From Rhizobium sp. BK399 (lineage in GTDB: Bacteria; Pseudomonadota; Alphaproteobacteria; Rhizobiales; Rhizobiaceae), in the NCBI RefSeq assembly GCF_014194695.1, contig NZ_JACIAH010000004.1:124001-188000 (forward strand): a DNA stretch of 64,000 bases, read 5' to 3'. The notes beneath the pieces were generated by a model. That model ran no database searches and was not told the DNA's origin. It saw nothing but the letters and a program-made list of their open reading frames with translations. Positions 38,233 to 47,118 of this stretch are shown in pieces. How positions within the stretch are numbered: the first letter of the stretch is position 1; each line of letters starts with the position of its first letter. The translations under genes and the position numbers were made by a program.

Positions 38233-39105
38233 TCAGACCGACAGCTCTTTGGCTCGCGTATTGATCGCCTCGCAGGCGTCCCCGAACGGATCGCACATCG
38301 GCACTAGAGGCGAAGCGCCAAGCTGAAGAAGCGCCTTCAGGTGCTTCCAACCACCTTCCTCGCCCACCACCGGCGCGTAGGATGTCATCACGGTGCGCTC
38401 CTCGGCATAGAGGCGCTTGTACTCCGCAAAATTGGAGAAGTTCTCGTAATTGCTCTCCGACGGATGGAAGGTCTCGGCCGCAGCACCTTCGGCAAGAATG
38501 ACCTCGTGGGTACTGAGCAGGACAGCATAATACTCGATCGAGGTATCATCGGCAGGAACGACCGGCGCGATTGTCGTGCCGTTGACGAGATCCCTCACGC
38601 GGATCAGCACTCCGTTCAGAAACAGCGCATGGCCTGGCGACAGGTAGAGATCGGAATGTGGTGTGCGGCTATCCAGCGCGTGGCGGGAAACGCGGATCGG
38701 CACGACACCTTCATGCCAGCGCGCACCGCTCTTCTTGAAAACCTGCCGGCCCACCCATTTGACTGGACGGGCGCTCCCGTCCGGAAGGGCAACGTTATCG
38801 CCGACGCGCAGATCCTCGACAGGCTTTTCGCCGCAATCGGTGAGGATCGCCGTCCCACGCAGGAAGCACTGTGCTCCGCCGCCACCGCCGCCTCCACCGG
38901 AGCCTCCCTGTCCGCCGGAGCCATTCCCGCCTCCACCAGAGTGACCACGCCCCCAGCGCCGCCCCATTGCACTCGCGGGAGACTTGGAAGCTGCCGTCGC
39001 CAAGGCCGCAACACCAGCGAGCCGCGCACCGGCGGCAGCGGCAACACCTAGAAAATGTCTGCGCGCGGTATTGCGTGGCAGCTTCGGATCTTCCGTGGAT
39101 GACAT
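38233..39105 (-). CDS. Tat-signal Hint-domain protein with glycine-rich linker
   Basis: A 290-residue protein. The N-terminus has a twin-arginine export motif (TARRHFLGVAAAAG) and a hydrophobic stretch to about residue 45. A glycine-rich linker (about 49-78) ends at C80, the first residue of a Hint_2 (hedgehog/intein-like) domain: CFLRGTAILTD, PVEDLRVGDNVALPDG, VKWVGRQVF, YLSPGHALFLNGVLIRV. The region after about 210 is not recognised. Hint domains can cleave their own peptide bond, with Cys1 as nucleophile, but no activity is proven for this subgroup. The start is ATG 39105 after AAAGGAC. Confidence 0.82.
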   Translation of the reverse strand: MSSTEDPKLPRNTARRHFLGVAAAAGARLAGVAALATAASKSPASAMGRRWGRGHSGGGGNGSGGQGGSGGGGGGGGAQCFLRGTAILTDCGEKPVEDLRVGDNVALPDGSARPVKWVGRQVFKKSGARWHEGVVPIRVSRHALDSRTPHSDLYLSPGHALFLNGVLIRVRDLVNGTTIAPVVPADDTSIEYYAVLLSTHEVILAEGAAAETFHPSESNYENFSNFAEYKRLYAEERTVMTSYAPVVGEEGGWKHLKALLQLGASPLVPMCDPFGDACEAINTRAKELSV

Positions 39106-39362
39106 GCTGGCGTCCTTTTGAAAAGAGTAATACCCGCCTATGTTACAATAAGTTGCATTGCATTGAACTTCGCAGAATAGAGCTAGGCCCTACCGAAAAG
39201 GGAGTAGGCAAGGCATAATGGCAGCGAAGGACGTTGCAAAAACTGAATCGTTCAGCCTGGAAAAGGCCCGAGGTATAGGTGCATTTTTCTTTGATTTGAC
39301 AGGGCAATCGCCTATCCGCTTTACTCGACAGGCAAATCCGCGAAGGACACGATTGGTCGACC

Positions 39363-40337
39363 ATGGAACAGGTCCTTTTTTCGACCCCCGAAAACCCGGC
39401 ACCCGAAAACCGCACCGAAGGCTACTTCGAAACCCATGACGGCCTTCGGCTGCGCTATGCCGTTTTTCGCTCCAATGCAGCAGTGGCGAAAGGCACCGTC
39501 GTCCTTCTCCAGGGCCGAAACGAATTTATCGAGAAGTATTTCGAGACCATCCGCGACCTGACAGCCCAGGGCCTTTGGGTTGCAACCTTCGATCTGCGCG
39601 GTCAGGGCGGCTCCGACCGGGTGCTGAAGAAGGGTCCGTACGGCCATGTCCGCCGCTTCATCGACTACGAACACGACCTCGATACGTTCCTCGAGAAGAT
39701 CGTCCTGCCGGATACTCGTCTGCCGTTCTTCATCCTGGCGCATTCGACCGGAGCGCTGATTGCGCTATCCGCCGCGCCCTACCTCTCGACGCGCATCGAA
39801 CGGATGGTGCTGACTGCACCCTTCATCGGCCTCTCCGGCCAAGCAGCATCGGAAGGTACCATCCGCGCGCTTTCCGGGTTTGCCTGTTCGCTCGGGCTCG
39901 GCAACTTTCCGCTTGCACGCAAGCTCAGGGAACTGCCGTTCCGCGACAATCCCCTCACCTCGGATGAAGCTCGCTTCGAGCGCAACGTTGCCGTGGCTAC
40001 AGCTCATCCGGAATTGATGCTGGGGCCGCCGACTGCGCGCTGGCTGCACGACTCCTTCCGGACGATTGACCGCGTCACGTCTCCGAGCCATCTGTTCTCG
40101 ATCACCATTCCGACGGTGGTCATCGCGCCGACGCGCGATGCCATCGTTCCCTACATCGCGCAGGAGCGCATCTCACGCTATTTTCGCGCTGCGCAGTTCG
40201 TGCCGATCAACGGTGCGCGGCATGAGGTGCTGCAGGAGCGCGATGTCTACCGCCAGGCCGCTCTTGCGGCTTTCCACGCTTTCATTCCCGGCAGCGACGC
40301 GGAAGCCGTCGAGGAAGTCGAAGGGTTCGGTACGTAG
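39363..40337 (+). CDS. pldB: Alpha/beta hydrolase, lysophospholipase L2-like
   Basis: A 324-residue alpha/beta hydrolase of the monoglyceride-lipase/PldB type: oxyanion region VVLLQGRNEFIEKYFE, nucleophile elbow AHSTG, acid loop PTRDAIVPY, and catalytic His in NGARHEVLQE. No signal peptide is seen, so it is probably cytosolic or membrane-associated, acting on lysophospholipids or monoacylglycerols. It is transcribed convergently to hisN. Confidence 0.88.
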   Translation: MEQVLFSTPENPAPENRTEGYFETHDGLRLRYAVFRSNAAVAKGTVVLLQGRNEFIEKYFETIRDLTAQGLWVATFDLRGQGGSDRVLKKGPYGHVRRFIDYEHDLDTFLEKIVLPDTRLPFFILAHSTGALIALSAAPYLSTRIERMVLTAPFIGLSGQAASEGTIRALSGFACSLGLGNFPLARKLRELPFRDNPLTSDEARFERNVAVATAHPELMLGPPTARWLHDSFRTIDRVTSPSHLFSITIPTVVIAPTRDAIVPYIAQERISRYFRAAQFVPINGARHEVLQERDVYRQAALAAFHAFIPGSDAEAVEEVEGFGT

Positions 40338-40379
40338 CCCGGTCTCAATCCGCGAGACTGCCTACAAATGCCGATCGAC

Positions 40380-41192
40380 CTACCGTCCGAGGATTGCCCT
40401 GGCCTCGTCGTAGACGGCGCGGCTGCCGGCGGCGATAATCGAGCCGCCATTTTCCGGACGCCCGCCATCCCAGGTAGTGATGATCCCGCCGGCGTTTTCG
40501 ATGACCGGAATGATGCCGCCGACATCGTAAGGCTTCAGGCTGTTTTCAATCACCAGATCGACGTGACCCGCGGCAAGCAGCGCATAGGCATAGCAATCTG
40601 TACCATATCGGAAGAGCCTCACCTGGCTCTCGATCTCCCGATATTTCTCCATCTCTGCGCCTGCGAAGAGATGCGGCGAGGTGGTGAAAAGAATGGCGTT
40701 CCCCAAAGTGCCGCAATCACGAACCTGCAGTCGGCGCTCTCCCTCAGGACCGTTGTAGATAGAACCGTTCGCATCGGCGAAGTAGCGCTCGCCGGTAAAC
40801 GGCTGCTCGATCATGCCCATGACCGCACGACCGTTTCTCTGCAATCCGATCAGCGTGCCCCAGACGGGCACGCCTGATATAAAGGCGCGCGTGCCATCGA
40901 TCGGATCGATAACCCAGACATACTCACGGTCGAGACCGACATTGCCGTGCTCCTCGCCGAGAATGCCGTGATCGGGAAAGTGCTCCTCGATCAGCGCGCG
41001 AATGGCGACTTCCGCCGCCCTGTCGCCCTCGGTGACCGGATCGAAGCCGCTCGACAGCTTGTTGGTGACGTCGAGGCCAGAACGGAAACGCGGCAGCGTT
41101 TCTGCCTTGGCGGCTTCGGCCAGACGATTGAAGAACGAACGGTCAGGCAACATGGCGAAATCCATCTGTGGCGCGCGAATGGCGCTTTTCAT
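40380..41192 (-). CDS. hisN: Histidinol-phosphatase, inositol-monophosphatase family
   Basis: A protein of up to 270 residues with all IMPase-family metal motifs: GEEHG (E80, E81), DPIDGTRAF (96-104) and PYDVGGIIPVIENAGG near the end. It resembles rhizobial HisN, which dephosphorylates histidinol phosphate. The exact start is unclear: ATGs at 41192, 41165 and 41153 share the frame and none has a strong ribosome site. It is divergent from the MmgR small RNA. Confidence 0.88.
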   Translation of the reverse strand: MKSAIRAPQMDFAMLPDRSFFNRLAEAAKAETLPRFRSGLDVTNKLSSGFDPVTEGDRAAEVAIRALIEEHFPDHGILGEEHGNVGLDREYVWVIDPIDGTRAFISGVPVWGTLIGLQRNGRAVMGMIEQPFTGERYFADANGSIYNGPEGERRLQVRDCGTLGNAILFTTSPHLFAGAEMEKYREIESQVRLFRYGTDCYAYALLAAGHVDLVIENSLKPYDVGGIIPVIENAGGIITTWDGGRPENGGSIIAAGSRAVYDEARAILGR

Positions 41193-41250
41193 AGCGGAAT
41201 TGCAGCGAGTTGCAAACGAGAGCGGCAGCCTTTAGCCGGCTGCACAATAA

Positions 41251-41300
41251 TTTTGCACTGCAAAATTTTGATTGACAATTGTGCAACGCAATAGTAGCGT
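41251..41300 (+). promoter_or_regulatory. MmgR promoter with overlapping TGC-N3-GCA palindrome
   Basis: TTGACA (41272-41277) and TAGCGT (41295-41300) are spaced by 17 bases and place the transcription start at about 41306. Just upstream lies a perfect inverted repeat TTTTGCA-C-TGCAAAA (41251-41265). A second repeat, TGCACAAT (41241-41248) and ATTGTGCA (41278-41285), brackets it. The palindrome resembles TGC-N3-GCA sites of PhaR-type regulators; that link is inference. Confidence 0.55.
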
Positions 41301-41305
41301 TTGCT

Positions 41306-41382
41306 CACAGTCTTCTGACTGTAAATGCCCTCCTTGGGTGTTTCCTCCCTAGACTTGGACCGCCGCGAGGCGGTCTTTTTTT
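41306..41382 (+). ncRNA. mmgR: MmgR (alpha-r8 / suhB) trans-acting small RNA
   Basis: The sequence has the expected parts: a 5' hairpin ACAGTC-TTCT-GACTGT (41307-41322), the single-stranded core TTTCCTCCCT (41341-41350), and the terminator GACCGCC-GCGA-GGCGGTC followed by seven T (41358-41382). Counting back 77 bases from the T-run gives 41306, matching the length known for MmgR. Its flanks, an IMPase-family gene and an N-formylglutamate amidohydrolase gene, are those described for this RNA in Sinorhizobium meliloti, where it limits polyhydroxybutyrate accumulation. Confidence 0.88.
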
Positions 41383-41397
41383 GGCAATCCGGGAGGC

Positions 41398-42279
41398 TTA
41401 CTCGGCAGCGAGCGCGGAGTCGGTCGCGAACTGTGCCACGTAGACTGCCATCTGCCGCATGAAGGCGGTGATTGCGCCCGCAACCAGGGCAAAATCGGAA
41501 CGCTTCTCCAGCGTGATTTCGTCGACATAGATCGACCGGTTCACTTCGATCTGCAGCGCATGCAGCCCACGCGACGGGCGACCGTAATGTTCGGTGATGA
41601 AGCCGCCGGCATAAGGCTTGTTGCGGATCGCGGTGAAGCCCATTTCTTCGAATATCGCGACAGCGGCACGCGACAGGTCCGCGGAAGCGCTGGTGCCGTA
41701 GCGATCGCCGATGATGAAATCCGGCCGCGCATTGCTGCCGGCAACACGGACATTGCCCGGCATCGAGTGGCAATCAATCAGCACGCCGAACCCGAACTGA
41801 ACATGCGTACGGGCGATCAGTCGTCGCAGCGCCGCATGATAAGGCTTGTAAACGGCCTCGATGCGGTCTAGCCCCTCCTGCACAGACAGCCGGCGAGTAT
41901 AGATTTCCATGTTCTCGGCAACGATACGCGGAATGGTGCCGAGCCCGCCCGCAACCCGCAGCGAATTGATGTTCGCATAGGGCGGCAACAGCCCGTCGAA
42001 CATGCGCGGATCGAGCTCGTAGGGCTCGCGGTTCACGTCGAGATAGGCGCGCGGAAAATTGGCAAGCAGAAGCGGCGCACCGAGGGCGCTCGCATCCGCG
42101 AACAACTCGTCGACGTAATGATCCTCGGAGCGGCGTATGGAAACGCCCTCGAGCCGCGACTGAGCGATGAATTCCGGAGGATAGATGCGGCCGCTATGCG
42201 GCGAGTTGTAGACGAATGGAATGGTGTGCGACAAAGGCTCCCGGACCTCGAAAAGTGCGTATTCGGGGATTTCGTGCAC
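41398..42279 (-). CDS. N-formylglutamate amidohydrolase family protein
   Basis: A 293-residue metal-dependent amidohydrolase of the FGase family: NSPHSGRIYP, RSEDHYVDELF, FPRAYLDVNREPYELDPRMFDG, and LIDCHSMPG with the metal His. It would hydrolyse N-formylglutamate or a similar formyl-amino acid. The start is GTG 42279, seven bases after GAGGG. No other hut genes are in the window, so a role in histidine breakdown is not shown. Confidence 0.88.
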   Translation of the reverse strand: MHEIPEYALFEVREPLSHTIPFVYNSPHSGRIYPPEFIAQSRLEGVSIRRSEDHYVDELFADASALGAPLLLANFPRAYLDVNREPYELDPRMFDGLLPPYANINSLRVAGGLGTIPRIVAENMEIYTRRLSVQEGLDRIEAVYKPYHAALRRLIARTHVQFGFGVLIDCHSMPGNVRVAGSNARPDFIIGDRYGTSASADLSRAAVAIFEEMGFTAIRNKPYAGGFITEHYGRPSRGLHALQIEVNRSIYVDEITLEKRSDFALVAGAITAFMRQMAVYVAQFATDSALAAE

Positions 42280-42466
42280 CCTTTTTCCCTCTTTACCATG
42301 CCTGCCGATCGCTGCTCTGCTTATGTTGCCAGTTGCCGCACGGCAAGTCCATACTATCTCATGGGGATGACGGCCCGGACAGCCTCTTCACTGGTTGTTT
42401 ACTGGCCGAATTCTAGTGTAATTGGCTGGAGCCCCACGCATAAATTACTGATTAGCGGTCTGGATA

Positions 42467-42829
42467 ATGACTCAAAAGATACTTCTTGCAGAAGACGACA
42501 ACGACATGCGCCGCTTCCTTGTGAAGGCGCTTGAAAAGGCAGGCTACAAGGTCCTCTCATACGACAACGGCGCCAGCGCCTATGACAGGCTTCGCGAAGA
42601 ACCCTTCTCGCTGCTCCTGACCGATATCGTCATGCCTGAGATGGACGGAATCGAGCTGGCGCGCCGCGCGACCGAACTCGATCCCGACCTGAAGGTGATG
42701 TTCATCACTGGATTCGCGGCCGTGGCATTGAACCCTGATTCGAAGGCACCGAAGGATGCGAAGGTCCTTTCCAAGCCTTTCCACCTCCGCGACCTCGTCG
42801 AGGAAGTGAACAAAATGCTTGCCGCCTAA
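42467..42829 (+). CDS. cpdR: CpdR-type single-domain response regulator
   Basis: A 120-residue protein made only of a receiver domain: acidic pair EDDND, phosphoacceptor aspartate in LLLTDIVMPEMDG, FITGFAA and the conserved lysine in VLSKPFHL. Sequence and gene neighbourhood match CpdR of alphaproteobacteria, the adaptor that in unphosphorylated form directs ClpXP to cell-cycle substrates under CckA-ChpT control. No output domain is present. Confidence 0.92.
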   Translation: MTQKILLAEDDNDMRRFLVKALEKAGYKVLSYDNGASAYDRLREEPFSLLLTDIVMPEMDGIELARRATELDPDLKVMFITGFAAVALNPDSKAPKDAKVLSKPFHLRDLVEEVNKMLAA

Positions 42830-42912
42830 GGCTTCCGGCAGCGCGTGTCACAAAACCGAAAAAAGTCTATTGACGACAAAAACGGTTTGTGGTCTATGCG
42901 CCGCCATCGGAT

Positions 42913-42987
<75 letters not shown>

Positions 42988-42996
42988 TTCGAATTC

Positions 42997-43028
42997 AAAG
43001 GCTTAGCGAGAAATCGCTAGGCCTTTTT
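42997..43028 (+). terminator. Terminator of the tRNA-Val gene
   Basis: AAAGGCTTAGCGA pairs with TCGCTAGGCCTTT (one G-T pair) around a GAAA tetraloop, with a run of five T. Confidence 0.9.
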
Positions 43029-43287
43029 AGTGAGCAGCTAGCAAGCAAAGCACGGGGAAGAGGCGCGAACTGATCAGCCCACCTTGGAGCGCGATCTAAG
43101 CATCCCATGCTTTATCCCAAGCATGTCTTCCCCACGATCTTGTTTGACAACTCCCCATTCCGCGAAGAATCCGTAGCAGTGCCGTCGACGACGTTTGCCT
43201 CGTCAAAGGACCCGGCTGCTACCAATCACAGTTTCGATGAGTTGGCTTGCGAGGTGAGAGTGTACGTCAAACGGCGGACCGGGGTCG
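43029..43287. other. Intergenic stretch after tRNA-Val, no supported gene
   Basis: Short open frames exist but none has a ribosome site or a recognisable product. No second copy of the tRNA 3' end was found here or elsewhere in the window, so no integration site can be claimed. Confidence 0.5.
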
Positions 43288-43587
43288 TTATATCCCCGAC
43301 CCGTCGAGTTCCTGGTCGTCGTCGCCTTCCCATGGAGTAGGCGTGGAGGCTCGGCTCACCGATGGCATCGGCATCCAGCACTTCAACTCCGGCTCGGCAT
43401 ATTCAACGACGCGACCGGGGGAGGAATCGGAGGCACGCCAGCCGTCAGCACCGAACTGATCGCCACGCGACCAGTAGACGAGGTCAACCTCCGCCGGCCC
43501 CTGTTCGGATGGGCGGACCGTGACGAGGATCCGACTGCCGTCTTTCGGCGCGCTTGCCATGTGGCGCCACCGGTTTGGCTCGTCCAT
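43288..43587 (-). CDS. Conserved hypothetical 99-residue protein
   Basis: From ATG 43587, preceded by GGGAGGAAAAACG, the frame encodes a soluble, Trp- and Pro-rich protein: WRHMASAPKDGSRILVTVRP, then VDLVYWSRGD, EYAEPELKCWMPMP and a C-terminal PWEGDDDQELDGSGI. The APKDG...ILV...W pattern recalls small DUF551-like proteins widespread in rhizobia and their phages. Function is unknown. It is convergent to the sulfatase remnant. Confidence 0.7.
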   Translation of the reverse strand: MDEPNRWRHMASAPKDGSRILVTVRPSEQGPAEVDLVYWSRGDQFGADGWRASDSSPGRVVEYAEPELKCWMPMPSVSRASTPTPWEGDDDQELDGSGI

Positions 43588-43701
43588 CGTTTTTCCTCCC
43601 GCCTTGCCGTTGTCGAAGTGTCTCCTCGCCGTCGAAAGCGGTCAACCCAAACTTTGCACAACCCAACGACTTTCGATTGCTTGCCCGATCCAGCATTCCC
43701 A

Positions 43702-43985
43702 GTCGAAGGCATAGTCCACGTCGTCGCCATGTACCCTACTCTTGCTGCTCTCGCCGGGGCCAAGCTCGACCATACGCAACCACTCGACACCTATGGCCGA
43801 CAACCAGCGAGGGCCGACCGATGGTGGGTGCAGTGCGTGACGGCGATTGGAAACTGGTGCGGAAGGCATCGCTGCCTCCAAGCGTCGAGTTGTTTGATCT
43901 TTCCAAGGATAAATCCGAAACCACCAATCTTGCCGATGGCAATGCTGACCTGCAGGGCCGGGTAACGGCGCTTGCTGCTGAATGA
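43702..43985 (+). pseudogene. Sulfatase remnant (C-terminal pieces in two frames)
   Basis: One frame from 43702 gives VEGIVHVVAMYPTLAALAGAKL and QPLDTYG, the late arylsulfatase segment. A second, shifted frame from 43821 gives AVRDGDWKLVRKASLPPSVE, LFDLSKDKSETTNLADG and stops at 43983-43985. The catalytic N-terminal half with the formylglycine Cys/Ser site is absent, and 30-40 residues normally found between the two pieces are missing. It is therefore a decayed gene, not a functional enzyme. Confidence 0.8.
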
Positions 43986-44136
43986 GACGCGCCCTTCTCG
44001 TCATGGAAGCGGTGCGCCTGACGTTCTTCGTGTCACCCGTCACACCGGATCCATCCGTTCTGTTCAATCTTGGGGACTGATGACCGACCATTCCATCCGA
44101 TGGAATGCGGTAAACCGTTGGAGATGCTTGGCGGGC

Positions 44137-44949
44137 CTATTGGGTCAGAAAGGGCGGTGGCTTGTTGGCGTAGTATTTGGCCGCCTGCTCGATCTCTTCC
44201 GCGCTCATTGCGCGAGCGACGTTGCGCATCTGCTTGCTGATGTCGTTCTGCCTGGATCCGGACACGAACGCCTCAAGCTGCGTTTTGAGATACAGATCGG
44301 ACTGCCCCTCCAGCCATGGGCTGCCAAGTTTGTTCTCGATATTGCCGTGGCATGATCCGCACGGAGCAATGCCACGCAGCGGAGCGCCGCTTTCGACAAT
44401 TCTCGGCACCTCCATGCTTTCCGGTGGATGGAACCCCGGTAGTCTCGGCAGGTAGGCGTAGTAGGCGGCCAGATCCTGCATGTCCTGTTCCGACAATTTC
44501 AGGGCGAAAGGAGTCATTACGGCGTTGACGCGCACGCCATCCTTGAAATCGCGGAGCTGTTTATAGACCACACTTGCGTACTGCCCGGCGAGATTGGGCG
44601 AGTCGGCGCGGCTGACACCCGTCGGTCCATGACAAATGGCACATTGTTGCGCCAAGGTTGCGCCTCGACCGATCGCCTCCTCGTCGCGCTTGTGAGACAC
44701 CGCAGTCGCAAGCTTTACCAATGATGTCTTATAGTCTGCGGTTACAACGTCGCCCGGATCCTGTTGCCGCGGCAGGCCTGCAGCCCGGCAAATCGAGTCC
44801 CAAATACCGGCGACCTGGGCCCCGGCCTCCCATCGGGGCAGCAACACAAAGCCAAGGACTGCGGACACTAGGAAGATTGCGGCCGTGATGGCAACACTGG
44901 TGGTTGTCCAGCGGTCCCGCGACGTCGTGACCTTGCGGCTATCTCCCAT
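44137..44949 (-). CDS. Membrane-anchored di-haem cytochrome c (c4-like)
   Basis: A 270-residue protein with an N-terminal membrane anchor (about 18-38) and two haem c motifs, CAICH at 103-107 and CGSCH at 197-201, each in a c4-type domain (NLAGQYASVVYKQLRDFKDG; LEGQSDLYLKTQLEAFVSG). It is the last gene of the oxidase operon, and its start codon overlaps the end of the subunit I gene (shared base 44949). It probably delivers electrons to the CuA site of the oxidase on the periplasmic side. Confidence 0.9.
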   Translation of the reverse strand: MGDSRKVTTSRDRWTTTSVAITAAIFLVSAVLGFVLLPRWEAGAQVAGIWDSICRAAGLPRQQDPGDVVTADYKTSLVKLATAVSHKRDEEAIGRGATLAQQCAICHGPTGVSRADSPNLAGQYASVVYKQLRDFKDGVRVNAVMTPFALKLSEQDMQDLAAYYAYLPRLPGFHPPESMEVPRIVESGAPLRGIAPCGSCHGNIENKLGSPWLEGQSDLYLKTQLEAFVSGSRQNDISKQMRNVARAMSAEEIEQAAKYYANKPPPFLTQ

Positions 44950-46571
44950 CAGCGTTCTCCAACGTAGACTGCCGGAACCGATGTGTCGTTGCGAACGGCC
45001 AGTTGGAGGATCGGATAGCCGTAATTCGTAACGGTCAGTCCGACCATTAATGCAATCCAGATCCCATGGCTGTTCAGGGCCGCTAGCACACGGACCGGCG
45101 GATGGACGGCTACGGCGAAGCGGTATTCCTCGATTTTGTCAGGTGCCCCCAGATGCGACCTCACCAGGACGACGATGAACAGGATACCCGACGCCACGAG
45201 GATGAAGCCACCGAGTGCCGACAGCACGACAGAAATGGCGTCGATAGCGAGCGCTGGATCGGAGTAATCGAAATACGACATTCTGCGGGGCATGCCGAGG
45301 ATTCCGACCCAATGCCAAGGAAAGGTCGTGATGATCATTCCGATGAACCAAAGCCAAAGCTGCAGGCGGACAAGGTGCAGGCTCGCGAGAGGCCGGCCCG
45401 TGAGGTGGGGCCAGAAATCATAAGCGATCGCAAAATACATGATCACGATCGCGCCGCCGAAGATGAGGTGAAAATGCCCGGTGATCCACTGCGTGTTGTG
45501 TATCGAGGTGTTGAGCTGGTAGCTCATGTTGATGAGACCACCTGCTCCGCCGAACCCGAGCATGATGAACGAAAAGGCCATCGCGAGCATGATAGGATTT
45601 CGCCACGGCAGCGCCTTGATCCAGCCGAACGCCCCCTTCCCTCCTCGCAGCCTTGCGGCGATCTCGATCGATGCGCAAATCGTAAAGACCGTGAGAAGCG
45701 TCGGAAGCGCGACAAGCGCCGTGAACGCCGAATGGATGAACTTGAAGCCGGCGCCGACCTGCGGATCCTCGAACGCATGATGGATGCCGATCGGCATCGC
45801 CACGATAAGAAACAGAATGAAGGAGACCCTCGCCATCGTATCGCTGTAGATGCGTCCGCCAATGGAGCGCGGCACGATCGTGTAGTAGGCGATGTAGGTG
45901 GGCATCAGCCAGAAATAGACGATCGCATGCAGCGTCCAGGAGAAGAAGACACGTGCGAGCCCTGCGTCTATCGTGGATCTGAGGCCAAGCGCGACAGGAA
46001 TGATCTGCAGCAGAAGTTCAAGCGCCGCGCCGACGGCGGTCCAGGCCCAGAGATACGATCCCGCGACGTTCGCAAACATGGCCAGCGGCACCGGCTTTGC
46101 CGGATTCGCCCGCTTCCATATCCTGAGGTTGACGGACATCAGGGCAACCCAGAACCAGGAACCCACCACGACCATCACCACGCCGATATAATAAAACGGG
46201 TTGCCGATTAGCGGAGGATAGAAGGTATAGAGGACCGAAGCCTGACCGAGTGCCACCGGGATCATCGCAACGACAGCACCGACGGCGATCAGCCAAAAAC
46301 CTGCCCAAGCCCACCGCCCTCCGACGAGTTGCTGCTGGAGCGCGGCTTCACTGATCGCATATCCGAAGCCCATGGCAACGAGCGTCGGAAAGACATAACC
46401 CATGACGGTGCCATGCGCAGTCAACGACCGGTAGTACCATTCCGGATTGCTGATCCACGGGGAAAGTGGGCTGCGGATATACATCTGCCATGCGCCGAGC
46501 ACCAGCGCGAGCGCGAATACCGCGAATGCCAGCCAGAAATGTGCGAGGATCAATTTCCGGTTATGGAGCAC
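44949..46571 (-). CDS. B-family (ba3-like) haem-copper oxidase subunit I
   Basis: A 540-residue membrane protein from a GTG start at 46571, eight bases after a perfect AGGAGG. Metal ligands are visible: H53 (low-spin haem), H215 and Y219 of HAIVYFWLMP (CuB and cross-linked tyrosine), H264-H265 (GIHHAFEDP), H366 and H368 (GHFHLIFGG). The spacing and the TLHAIVYF, GGRIYSD and GGAGGLINMSY segments match the Thermus ba3 type rather than the A family or cbb3. It reduces oxygen to water while pumping protons. The start lies within the subunit II gene end (11-base overlap). Confidence 0.92.
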   Translation of the reverse strand: MLHNRKLILAHFWLAFAVFALALVLGAWQMYIRSPLSPWISNPEWYYRSLTAHGTVMGYVFPTLVAMGFGYAISEAALQQQLVGGRWAWAGFWLIAVGAVVAMIPVALGQASVLYTFYPPLIGNPFYYIGVVMVVVGSWFWVALMSVNLRIWKRANPAKPVPLAMFANVAGSYLWAWTAVGAALELLLQIIPVALGLRSTIDAGLARVFFSWTLHAIVYFWLMPTYIAYYTIVPRSIGGRIYSDTMARVSFILFLIVAMPIGIHHAFEDPQVGAGFKFIHSAFTALVALPTLLTVFTICASIEIAARLRGGKGAFGWIKALPWRNPIMLAMAFSFIMLGFGGAGGLINMSYQLNTSIHNTQWITGHFHLIFGGAIVIMYFAIAYDFWPHLTGRPLASLHLVRLQLWLWFIGMIITTFPWHWVGILGMPRRMSYFDYSDPALAIDAISVVLSALGGFILVASGILFIVVLVRSHLGAPDKIEEYRFAVAVHPPVRVLAALNSHGIWIALMVGLTVTNYGYPILQLAVRNDTSVPAVYVGER

Positions 46572-47118
46572 AGGAAAGCCTCCTCTTGTCCCCCATCTGT
46601 GAAAGGAACTGCTCTTTCGTGACAACCTGGACCTTGCCCCACATGCCCTCATGGCCAACGCTGCAGAATTCCTGGCAAGGCATCAGATGCTCGCCGGGCG
46701 CGTCAAACGTCGCCTTCTGAACGGACACGTAGCCCGGGACCAGCATCGTGTTGATGTTGGTGCCTTGGACGAGGAAGCCATGGACGACATCGGCGCTTGT
46801 CGCGCGGAAGGTAATCGGCGTTTCCGCGGGAACGAGAATGCAGGGCGGCGAGAAAGAATACTGCTGCCCGATCGCTCGCACCGTCACCGTGCCATCGCCC
46901 TCGACGGCGCTCCCGAGGTTGGATTCGATAAATTCTCCGGCCAAGTGAATGCTGGTCGGGTCGATCGTTTCAACGGTTGCCTGCGGCATCGTCGCCTGAT
47001 GGATGCCCGCAAACGCGGCCATCCCGGCCAAAAAGACGATGATGAGGACCGAGACCGATGCCCATCTGCGCTCGACCCGTTCGGCGACGCCGGCGGAGGG
47101 ATTGTGACCGTTGGCCAT
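46561..47118 (-). CDS. B-family oxidase subunit II (CuA)
   Basis: A 185-residue protein with one N-terminal membrane helix (about 20-38) and a periplasmic cupredoxin domain. The complete CuA site is visible: H113 (DVVHGFLVQGTNIN), C148, C152, H156 and M159 (CQEFCSVGHEGMWG). Only one transmembrane helix is typical of ba3-type subunit II. It accepts electrons from cytochrome c. Its start overlaps the end of the preceding small gene (TGATG). Confidence 0.93.
   Translation of the reverse strand: MANGHNPSAGVAERVERRWASVSVLIIVFLAGMAAFAGIHQATMPQATVETIDPTSIHLAGEFIESNLGSAVEGDGTVTVRAIGQQYSFSPPCILVPAETPITFRATSADVVHGFLVQGTNINTMLVPGYVSVQKATFDAPGEHLMPCQEFCSVGHEGMWGKVQVVTKEQFLSQMGDKRRLSCAP

Noticed and set aside
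39218..39439. 73-codon frame overlapping the start of pldB
   Set aside because: It has a possible ribosome site but overlaps pldB in another frame and its tail is Arg/Pro-rich shadow sequence.
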